Notes under the pieces: model-generated
The model's input: only the letters and a program-made list of their open reading frames with translations
Told to the model about the DNA's origin: nothing
Databases searched by the model: none
Translations under genes and position numbers: made by a program
NCBI GenBank assembly: GCA_041485845.1
Contig: JBGPKH010000269.1
Span: 1-11,061 of the forward strand
Source of the DNA: OMOG01 sp041485845
Lineage (GTDB): Bacteria; Acidobacteriota; Terriglobia; Bryobacterales; Bryobacteraceae
Length of the DNA stretch: 11,061 bases
Direction of reading: 5' to 3'
In this document: piece by piece, positions 1-5,116 of the stretch
Layout: every line of letters begins with the position of its first letter
How positions within the stretch are numbered: position 1 is the first letter of the stretch

Positions 1-317
1 ATCCCAAGATCGATATCGCGCTGGAGCTCGAACGCATTGCGCTCTCCGACGACTACTTCATCAAGCGCAAGCTCTATCCCAACGTGGACTTCTACTCCGG
101 CATCATCTACCAGGCGATGGGCTTCCAGCCCGAGCAGTTCACCGTACTGTTCGGCATCCCGCGCACCGTCGGCTGGCTGGCGCAGTGGCAGGAAATGCTG
201 CTCGATCCGGAGAGGAAGATCGCCCGTCCGCGCCAGATCTACACCGGCGAGGACCGCCGGGAGCTCGTTCCCCTCACGCGCCGCGCCCGGCACGAGCGCG
301 AGCTGTCGCTGGTGTGA
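1..317 (+). CDS. gltA: Citrate synthase, C-terminal part (5' end outside window)
   Basis: Citrate synthase condenses acetyl-CoA with oxaloacetate at the entry of the TCA cycle in the cytoplasm. Only about the last 104 residues are present; the reading frame enters the window at base 3 and ends with TGA at 315-317. The family signature PNVDFYSGI is visible, and its Asp (codon 87-89) is the catalytic aspartate equivalent to Asp362 of E. coli GltA. It is followed by FGIPRTVGWLAQW and by IARPRQIYTG, whose second Arg (codon 231-233) matches a citrate-binding arginine. The short tail after RPRQIYTG is usual for bacterial type II enzymes. The last 44 bases overlap, tail to tail, the end of a reverse-strand ORF, and no convincing terminator follows. 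Identification is secure for the family; nothing can be said about its upstream context. Confidence 0.93.
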   Translation, partial: PKIDIALELERIALSDDYFIKRKLYPNVDFYSGIIYQAMGFQPEQFTVLFGIPRTVGWLAQWQEMLLDPERKIARPRQIYTGEDRRELVPLTRRARHERELSLV

Positions 318-615
318 AACCGCTCCTCAGCGTTCTCGAACCCGACCCCGAAGTCGAGCCCGCCAATTCACGCGAATCCGTTTTGTCTTTTCTCTCTCTG
401 TCTTCCTCCGCGATTCCTCCGCGACTCCGCGTCTCCGCGTCGAAATCCAGTTCACGGACCATGTTATTCTTGCGCAACGCCTTATGCTTGAGGCCGGAGC
501 GGATTTCACGGATGTCTTCGCGGATGGCGGAAACCTGGACGAGGCTGACGGTGAGACTGGTGAGCACGGCGGCGACGGGCAGGCCGATCGCGATGTAGAG
601 GTGGGTGTCGTTCAT
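274..615 (-). CDS. Small single-span membrane protein with repeat-derived C-terminus (unknown function)
   Basis: I do not recognise a named family. The 113-residue product begins MNDTHLYIAIGLPVAAVL and has one clear hydrophobic segment at about residues 5-27, followed by a short amphipathic charged stretch (IREDIREIRSGLK, about residues 31-43) that could form a coiled coil. Its ATG overlaps the stop of the upstream reverse-strand gene (ATGA, 612-615), so the two are probably translationally coupled. After about residue 55 the sequence (AETRSRGGIAEEDRERKDKT) is the translation of a dispersed CCTCCGCG-type repeat at 361-448, and the last residues are antisense to citrate synthase. The native C-terminus has therefore probably been lost or replaced. 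The N-terminal half is likely real; the length of the tail is uncertain. Confidence 0.55.
   Translation of the reverse strand: MNDTHLYIAIGLPVAAVLTSLTVSLVQVSAIREDIREIRSGLKHKALRKNNMVRELDFDAETRSRGGIAEEDRERKDKTDSRELAGSTSGSGSRTLRSGFTPATARARAGRGA
361..448. repeat. Dispersed low-complexity repeat with CTCCGCG units
   Basis: On the + strand this stretch runs from AATTCACGCGAATCCGTTTT through a pyrimidine tract (TCTTTTCTCTCTCTGTCTT) into four near-tandem units built on TCCGCG (CCTCCGCGATT, CCTCCGCGACT, CCGCGTCT, CCGCGTCG). The composition and order (xTCCGCGx blocks, then CT-rich, then a 'CGCGAAT' block) resemble a class of short intergenic repeats I know from Acidobacteria and other large bacterial genomes. 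Only one copy lies in this window, so the dispersed nature is from memory, not seen. It lies inside the 3' part of the small reverse-strand membrane-protein ORF and fills the gap after citrate synthase. Confidence 0.5.
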
Positions 616-938
616 GGGAGTTGCTCGGGATGGAGCTCGCGTTCGAGCTTGGCCACGCGGGCGGCGAGGGCGTCGAAGGCGCGTTGCTGGGCTGCGTCGT
701 TGGCGAGCATGGCTCCGTTGTCGCGTTCCAGGCGGTCGGACTGGCGGACCAGTGCGCCGACGCGCTGGTCAATACTGAGGATGGTAGGGGCCTGGGCTTC
801 GAACCGGCGGTTGAGGGTGTCCAGGCGGATGCCGAGTTCCTGGCGGACTTCGGACAGGTTGGCGGTGAGCGCTTCCACGGCGCGGTCCAGGCGCTCAGCG
901 ATGATGACGGTGATTTGTGCGAGGTCTTCGGGTGTCAT
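612..938 (-). CDS. Small soluble coiled-coil protein (unknown function)
   Basis: The product has 108 residues, starts MTPEDLAQITVIIAERLDRAVEAL and has no signal peptide or membrane segment. Almost the whole length is helical and heptad-like, with charged and hydrophobic residues alternating (LSEVRQELGIRLDTLNRRFE near 28-47, VGALVRQSDRLERDNGAML near 60-78, ALAARVAKLERELH near 90-103), so a coiled coil is expected. It is the first gene of a two-gene reverse-strand unit; its TGA overlaps the ATG of the membrane-protein gene (ATGA). The likely pairing is a soluble coiled coil with a membrane anchor. A weak ribosome site (GGAG, complement of 951-954) lies 12 nt before the start, just inside a strong inverted repeat. 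Function is not recognised; similarity to phage or DUF coiled-coil proteins would be non-specific. Confidence 0.65.
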   Translation of the reverse strand: MTPEDLAQITVIIAERLDRAVEALTANLSEVRQELGIRLDTLNRRFEAQAPTILSIDQRVGALVRQSDRLERDNGAMLANDAAQQRAFDALAARVAKLERELHPEQLP

Positions 939-961
939 GTGATGTTCTGTCTCCAGTTTAG

Positions 962-993
962 TTCACTCCCCTACGGGCTGGCAGGGGAGTGAA
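962..993. repeat. Perfect 11-bp inverted repeat upstream of the reverse-strand gene pair
   Basis: TTCACTCCCCT (962-972) and AGGGGAGTGAA (983-993) are exact reverse complements separated by 10 bases. The element lies 24 bp before the start codon of the reverse-strand coiled-coil gene and about 250 bp before the forward isomerase-like gene. Neither side is followed by a T tract, so it does not look like an intrinsic terminator. It could be an operator for a dimeric regulator or a hairpin in the 5' leader that controls access to the adjacent GGAG. Which one is not decidable from sequence. Confidence 0.6.
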
Positions 994-1226
994 GGGGTTT
1001 GTAGGGATGTGAGGTTTTGGCGGATGCTGAACCGCAACCAGTCGGGAACCATCGGCAGGCGATTGAACTGGATTAGCATACTCCGTGGCGCCTCCGCGCG
1101 CGGCTGGCCTTCGCGCCGGTTACGAAGCCGCTCGCGCGGGCCGCGCCGTTGGGACGGGACGCGAGCCGTGGTTTGGAGTAGGCTGGATGAGGCTGTAGTG
1201 CGCGAGCGCGGCAAGCGCGCGTCCAC

Positions 1227-1234
1227 AGAGGAGG
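1227..1234 (+). promoter_or_regulatory. Ribosome binding site fixing the start at 1240
   Basis: AGAGGAGG lies 5 bases before ATG 1240. The open frame extends upstream to 1009, but translation of 1009-1239 is arginine/serine-rich noise, while MDRREFL directly after this site is a Tat signal. The site therefore decides in favour of the shorter protein. Confidence 0.75.
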
Positions 1235-1239
1235 CGAGA

Positions 1240-2166
1240 ATGGACCGAAGAGAATTCCTGCAGACCGCGGCCGGCATGGGAGCGGCGCTGGGGCTGGCCA
1301 ACGGCGCGGCGGCCGCTGGGACGGGAATGTTTATTTCCCTGAACAATACGCTGTTGAACGGCAAGGTGCAGTGGCCGGAGTCTGCGCGGCTGGCCGCCAA
1401 GGTAGGATACGGTGGCACGGATCTCAACCTGGCCGGAGCGATGAAGGAAGGCCTGGAGACGACCAAAGCGCTTTTTGCGGAAACGAAATTGAAGCCGTCA
1501 TACGCCAACCTGCCGGTCAACGCCACGCGCGGGGATGAGGACGCGTTCAAGAAGGGTATGGAGACGCTCGAAGATCAGGTGAAGTTCGCGGCGGCCATCG
1601 GGTGCAGCCGGATGATGGTCGTGATGTCGCCGGCGAGCCAAACGCCCAAGGAGGAACTGCGGCAGACGCTGAAAAGGCGTTTTGAGGCGGTCGGAGCGGT
1701 GTTGTCCAAGCACGGCGTGCGCTGCGCGTTTGAGTTTCTGGGGCCGTTGCAGTTTCGGCAGCGGGCGCCGCACGAGTTCATCTGGCAAATGAACGAGATG
1801 GTGGATTTTGCCAAAGAGTGTGGGCCGAGTTTCGGGGTGGTGTTGGACGTCTGGCACTGGTATCACGCAGGGGCCACGCTGCAGGACATTCGCCGGGCCG
1901 GGAATTCGCGGATCGTGCTCGTGCACCTGTCGGACGCCGCCAGGCAGCCGCCGGAGGACGTGCGCGACAACCAGAGGCTGATGGCCGGTGAGGGAGTGAT
2001 CGATCTGACGGGGATATTCAAGACGCTGCGGGAGATGGGCTGGGAAGGAAGCGTGAGTCCCGAGCCCCTCGGGCGCATTCCCAAAGAGATGTCGGCGGAG
2101 GATGGGGCCAAACTGGGGCTGGAAACCGCCCAGGCCGTCATGCGCAAGGCCGGAATCGAAGTGTGA
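1240..2166 (+). CDS. Tat-exported sugar phosphate isomerase/epimerase-like TIM-barrel protein
   Basis: The 308-residue product belongs to the xylose isomerase-like TIM-barrel (AP endonuclease 2) superfamily, whose members isomerise or epimerise sugars at a divalent metal site. The start MDRREFLQTAAGMGAALGLA is a twin-arginine signal (RR at residues 3-4, hydrophobic stretch and Ala-rich region to about 27), so the folded protein should act outside the cytoplasm. The expected metal ligands are present: Glu165 (FEFLGP), Asp203 (LDVWHWYH), His229 (LVHLSD) and Glu275 (PEPLG), with His206 in the usual substrate-side position after Asp203. Barrel strands such as GCSRMMVVMSP and CAFEFLGP fit. The length is normal for the family. 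A seven-haem cytochrome gene follows after 36 bp on the same strand, so they are probably cotranscribed. The substrate is unknown; names such as hydroxypyruvate isomerase or myo-inosose enzyme would be over-calls. Confidence 0.88.
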   Translation: MDRREFLQTAAGMGAALGLANGAAAAGTGMFISLNNTLLNGKVQWPESARLAAKVGYGGTDLNLAGAMKEGLETTKALFAETKLKPSYANLPVNATRGDEDAFKKGMETLEDQVKFAAAIGCSRMMVVMSPASQTPKEELRQTLKRRFEAVGAVLSKHGVRCAFEFLGPLQFRQRAPHEFIWQMNEMVDFAKECGPSFGVVLDVWHWYHAGATLQDIRRAGNSRIVLVHLSDAARQPPEDVRDNQRLMAGEGVIDLTGIFKTLREMGWEGSVSPEPLGRIPKEMSAEDGAKLGLETAQAVMRKAGIEV

Positions 2167-2202
2167 CCCGTTTCCGTGGTGAGGCCAGCGTTACGATGAG
2201 GA

Positions 2203-4527
2203 ATGCGCCTCCGTGTGGGCTGGCCCCTTTGGTCCGTGGCCGGCGCCTTGCTCGCCCAGCCGCTAGCGCAAACGCCGGCAGCCGGCGGCTACGTAGATCC
2301 CTACACGTGTGCGGAGTGCCACCGTCAGATCGCTGAGAACTACGGACGCACCGGCATGGGGCGCTCTTTTCGTTCCGTGCGTGCGGATGCCTCGCTTCCG
2401 GAGTTCGATACCGCGCCGTTCTCTCACATCGAATCGGGGGAGCGCTTCACTCCCGTGAGGCGCGCCGGAAAATACTACGTCCGGCGTGAAGCGCCGGGCG
2501 GGTTGAATCCGCTCGACGTTTCGGTGGACTACGTGATGGGTTCGGGCGATCATGCTAGCAGCTACCTCCATCGCACCCCGGACCACAAGCTCGTGGAGTT
2601 TCCCGTGAGCTGGTACTCGGAGGATGGCGGCCACTGGGGAATGAGCCCGGGTTACGACCGGCCCGGACACCAGGGATTCAGCCGCGAGGTTCCGTACCGC
2701 TGCATGTTCTGCCACAACGCTTATCCGGACGTCGATGCGCGCGCGGCCGAATGGGATGGCGGCACGCTCTACCCCAGCCGGCTTCCGGACGGGATCGATT
2801 GCCAGCGCTGCCACGGTCCGGGTAGGAACCACGTCGCAGCCGCGCGCCAGGGGAGTGCCGCGCAGCGCGTGCGGGCGGCGATCCTGAATCCGGCGCGGCT
2901 CACGCCGGAGCGGCGCATGGAAGTCTGCATGCAGTGCCACCTGGAAGCGACCAGCTCGCCGCTCCCGGCGGCGCTGATGCGTTTCGGGCGCAGCGCTTTT
3001 TCCTATCGTCCTGGCGAGCCATTGGGCGGCTTCATGCTCTACTTCGATCACGCTCCGGGCGCCGGCCATGACGACAAGTTCGAGATTGTGAGCGCGGCCT
3101 ACCGGTTTCGAAAATCGGCCTGCTTTCAGGGATCGGGCGGTGCGTTCGGGTGCATGGCGTGTCACGATCCGCACCAGGCGTCCCCGCGACAGGAAACCGT
3201 GCGGAAGACCGGGCGCGCCTGCCGCAGTTGTCACAGCACTGCCCTTGGGCAACTGGTCCAACAGGGGCGCCATCCGGCCGCGCAGGACTGCGTCACCTGC
3301 CACATGCCGCAGCGGAACGCCGAGGACGTAATCCACGTGTTAATTACGGACCACTGGATCGCGGCGCGGCCGCCCCCGGTGAAATCGCTGGCCGGCCGGC
3401 ACGATGGCGGCACGCTGCCGTACGCGGGCGAGGTCGCGCTGTATTACCCGAAGGAACTGCCGGCAACGCCTGAGAACGCGCTTCTCCTGGCCGTCGCCCA
3501 AGTGAAACAGCTTTCCCATCTTCCGGACGGTTTGAGCGGGTTGGAAGCGCTGCTCGCACAGGTTCGCCCGCAGGCGGCGCGGCCGTATTTCGAAATGGCT
3601 GAAGCCTTCTTGAATACCGGCCAGGCCGCGCGGGCGATACCGTTTTACCAGGAGGCGGCGAGGCACGATCCGCAAAACTGGCGGTACATCTATGGCTTGG
3701 CCCAAGGCTGGCAGGCTACCGGCCAAGTGGCTGCGGCGGTGAATGCCTATGAGCGCGCCGGGGCGCTGTCGCCGGATCGGACGGCCGTGCTGCTCGCGCT
3801 CGGCAACGCCTGGTCGGAGCAAGGCAATCTTACTTCGGCCGCGGCGGCGCTGCGGCAGGCGCTCGCGCGGAATGCCGAAAGCGCCACGGCCGAAGCGCGG
3901 CTCGGCAACGTGCTCCTGCGGTCGGGCGATCTTGCCGGGGCGGAGCGCGCGCTGCGGGAAGCGGTCAGGCTGGGGCCGCAAGTGGCCGCGATCCGCATCA
4001 ATCTCGCGGACGTCCTGATCGCGGAAGGCAAGCTGGCCGACGCCAAACAGGAACTGGCGTGGGCGTTGCGGGCAGGCCCGGCTATCGAGGCGGCGCAATC
4101 TGCCTGGTTTACCGCGCTGGCCGCGACCGGAAGCGTGCGGACGGCGAGCTCGCGTTACGAGGCTTCGCTGCGGGCGCAACTCGCTCCGGCTCACGCCAAC
4201 CTCGGGACGGTGCTTATGATGCAGGGCGACAGCGAGGGCGCGATTGGCAAGTACCGGCTGGCGGTTTCGGCGGACCCGGAATCCGGCGTGGCGCTGACGA
4301 ATCTGGCGCTGGCGCTGATGCGGCGCGGCGATGCGGCCGAGGCCCGGCAACGGCTGGAAGAAGCGCTGCGGGTGAGCCCAGACCTGTTCGAGGCGCATTG
4401 GCATCTGGGTGAGCTTCTGCTTTCGCTCGGCGATTCCGCGTCCGGAACGGCGCACTTGAAGCGAGCCGCGGAATCTCCCGATCCGCGGGTCCGCAGGGCC
4501 GCCATGGACCTGTTAGGCCGCAAATGA
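2203..4527 (+). CDS. Secreted seven-haem c-type cytochrome with C-terminal TPR domain
   Basis: The 774-residue product has an N-terminal signal peptide (MRLRVGWPLWSVAGALLA, cleavage probably near AQPLAQ), placing it in the periplasm or at the cell surface. Seven CxxCH haem-binding motifs begin at Cys36 (CAECH), 167 (CMFCH), 200 (CQRCH), 242 (CMQCH), 317 (CMACH), 340 (CRSCH) and 363 (CVTCH), resembling cytochrome c554/doubled-CXXCH proteins. From about residue 458 to 770 there are nine 34-residue TPR units (for example NLGTVLMMQGDSEGAIGKYR and NLALALMRRGDAAEARQRLE); the sixth is degenerate. The haem part should carry electrons and the TPR part should bind a partner. It follows the Tat isomerase-like gene by 36 bp, and its stop overlaps the ATG of a 44-codon ORF. 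In-frame stops rule out an upstream start; the AGG before ATG 2203 is close, so initiation may be weak or coupled. The physiological acceptor is unknown. Confidence 0.9.
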   Translation: MRLRVGWPLWSVAGALLAQPLAQTPAAGGYVDPYTCAECHRQIAENYGRTGMGRSFRSVRADASLPEFDTAPFSHIESGERFTPVRRAGKYYVRREAPGGLNPLDVSVDYVMGSGDHASSYLHRTPDHKLVEFPVSWYSEDGGHWGMSPGYDRPGHQGFSREVPYRCMFCHNAYPDVDARAAEWDGGTLYPSRLPDGIDCQRCHGPGRNHVAAARQGSAAQRVRAAILNPARLTPERRMEVCMQCHLEATSSPLPAALMRFGRSAFSYRPGEPLGGFMLYFDHAPGAGHDDKFEIVSAAYRFRKSACFQGSGGAFGCMACHDPHQASPRQETVRKTGRACRSCHSTALGQLVQQGRHPAAQDCVTCHMPQRNAEDVIHVLITDHWIAARPPPVKSLAGRHDGGTLPYAGEVALYYPKELPATPENALLLAVAQVKQLSHLPDGLSGLEALLAQVRPQAARPYFEMAEAFLNTGQAARAIPFYQEAARHDPQNWRYIYGLAQGWQATGQVAAAVNAYERAGALSPDRTAVLLALGNAWSEQGNLTSAAAALRQALARNAESATAEARLGNVLLRSGDLAGAERALREAVRLGPQVAAIRINLADVLIAEGKLADAKQELAWALRAGPAIEAAQSAWFTALAATGSVRTASSRYEASLRAQLAPAHANLGTVLMMQGDSEGAIGKYRLAVSADPESGVALTNLALALMRRGDAAEARQRLEEALRVSPDLFEAHWHLGELLLSLGDSASGTAHLKRAAESPDPRVRRAAMDLLGRK

Positions 4528-4658
4528 CGGAATCGGAGCGGGCTTATTACGGGCAACGCGCGCCGCAGTACGGCGAGCGGCATCTCGGGTCCGGGCTCCA
4601 TGCGGCAGGGGTGCGCCCAGGGGAATGCGTGGACCGCGGACGGAACATTTTTGAGTGA
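4524..4658 (+). pseudogene. 44-codon coupled ORF, possible remnant of a SAM methyltransferase N-terminus
   Basis: ATG 4524 overlaps the stop of the cytochrome gene (ATGA), an arrangement typical of translational coupling. The frame stays open to TGA 4656-4658. The first residues, MTESERAYYGQRAPQYGERH, resemble the start of class I SAM-dependent methyltransferases, which often begin with a YYxxRAxEY-type helix. The glycine-rich SAM-binding motif expected about 25-30 residues later is not there; instead the frame ends just before a REP-like array. The simplest reading is a gene cut off by repeat insertion or deletion. It could also be a genuine small protein, or a chance ORF whose likeness is accidental. 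The methyltransferase link rests only on about 17 residues. Confidence 0.35.
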
Positions 4659-4659
4659 T

Positions 4660-4691
4660 CCGCTCCCCGCCCCTCGCGCCGTCCGTAGCTC
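4660..4691. repeat. Degenerate REP-like arm before the array
   Basis: This stretch starts CCGCTCCCC, has a GC-rich middle and ends GTCCGTAGCTC. It aligns, with substitutions and a 2-bp length change, to the central CCGCTTCC...CCGTAGCTC arm of the two better-preserved copies downstream. It is read as an eroded extra arm of the same repeat. It begins one base after the stop codon of the 44-codon ORF. Confidence 0.45.
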
Positions 4692-4695
4692 TTGA

Positions 4696-4850
4696 ATCCT
4701 GGGGTGCTTACGCGGATTCGGGAAATCCTCACCCGCCGACCGCTTCCTACGGTCGCGGCTCCGTAGCTCACGCTGAATCGGCACAACCGTACCGAGCCGC
4801 GACCGGTCAGGGAGCGGTCACCGCCGCTGAATCGCGAAATCCCGAAAACG
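4696..4850. repeat. REP-like repeat, copy 1 (complete, with facing inverted arms)
   Basis: This is the first of two direct copies in the gap between the cytochrome and receptor genes. It runs from ATCCTGGGGTGCTTA to ATCCCGAAAACG. Bases 4740-4775 are identical to 4914-4949 in copy 2. Inside, CTACGG (4747-4752) and CCGTAG (4761-4766) form a short hairpin. CGGTCGCGGCTC (4750-4761) is also a perfect 12-bp inverted match to GAGCCGCGACCG (4794-4805), and the pairing continues imperfectly (CCGCTTCC against GGGAGCGG). Two facing arms of this kind recall REPIN/BIME elements. The GGTCGCGGCTCC core is, from memory, common in intergenic DNA of Acidobacteria. Confidence 0.75.
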
Positions 4851-4870
4851 TTTAGGTTTAGGCGCCTTCG

Positions 4871-5002
4871 ATCCTGGGGTGCTTACACGGGTTCGGGAAG
4901 TCCTCACCCGCCTCCGCTTCCTACGGTCGCGGCTCCGTAGCTCACGCTGGACGGCACAACCGTAACCGGTCACCGCCGCTGAATCGGGAGATCCCGAAAA
5001 CG
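4871..5002. repeat. REP-like repeat, copy 2 (one arm lost)
   Basis: Direct repeat of 4696-4850 with the same ends (ATCCTGGGGTGCTTA and ATCCCGAAAACG) and an identical 36-base core at 4914-4949. It is 23 bp shorter, mainly because the block corresponding to GAGCCGCGACCGG...GGAGCGG is missing. It therefore keeps the small CTACGG/CCGTAG hairpin (4921-4926 and 4935-4940) but not the large two-arm fold. It ends 37 bp before the TATAAT box of the receptor gene. Together with copy 1 it accounts for most of the gap 4659-5116, in which I see no gene. Confidence 0.75.
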
Positions 5003-5039
5003 ATCCTGCGAGTGGAATAGCACACTGCATCGGATGTGA

Positions 5040-5045
5040 TATAAT
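5040..5045 (+). promoter_or_regulatory. Probable -10 box of the receptor gene
   Basis: A perfect TATAAT lies 71 bases before the receptor start, in an AT-rich pocket (TGTGATATAATTTTGG) within otherwise GC-rich DNA. No good TTGACA is found 16-18 bp upstream (ATAGCA at 5017-5022 is a poor match), so an activator or an alternative sigma factor may be needed. Transcription would start near 5052, leaving a leader of about 65 nt. Confidence 0.5.
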
Positions 5046-5100
5046 TTTGGCCCACAGGACCCGCCACAGGATTCGGTTGGCCCGCGGCGGCCTGCTTTTG

Positions 5101-5110
5101 GGGGGAGGAA
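5101..5110 (+). promoter_or_regulatory. Ribosome binding site of the receptor gene
   Basis: GGGGGAGGAA lies 6 bases before ATG 5117. A second ATG at 5112 is in another frame. The site supports 5117 as the start, directly followed by a signal peptide. Confidence 0.7.
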
Positions 5111-5116
5111 AATGCC

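Noticed and set aside
37..942. Long forward open frame of 301 codons over the citrate synthase end and the reverse gene pair
   Set aside because: It is Ser/Arg-rich out-of-frame translation over three other coding sequences, with no domain pattern; the reverse-strand frames give well-behaved coiled-coil and membrane sequences instead.
962..1000. Intrinsic terminator at the 11-bp inverted repeat
   Set aside because: The stem is strong but neither strand has a U-rich run after it, and no gene ends next to it.
1009..1239. Upstream extension of the isomerase-like gene
   Set aside because: The extension is Arg-rich and without similarity, while ATG 1240 has a good ribosome site and begins a Tat signal.
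2263..3336. Long reverse open frame of 357 codons opposite the cytochrome gene
   Set aside because: Antisense shadow of a high-GC gene; the forward strand carries seven CxxCH motifs in frame.
4655..4855. 66-codon forward ORF in the repeat array
   Set aside because: It is simply the translation of the REP-like repeat (ASYGRGSVAHAE), a type of spurious ORF such repeats often create.
4660..5002. CRISPR array
   Set aside because: Only two near-complete direct copies of 132-155 bp, with internal deletion and no regular spacers; the structure is REP-like.
5013..5028. Sigma-54 promoter (TGG...TGC) before the receptor
   Set aside because: The GG to GC distance is one base too long and the TTGC half is incomplete.
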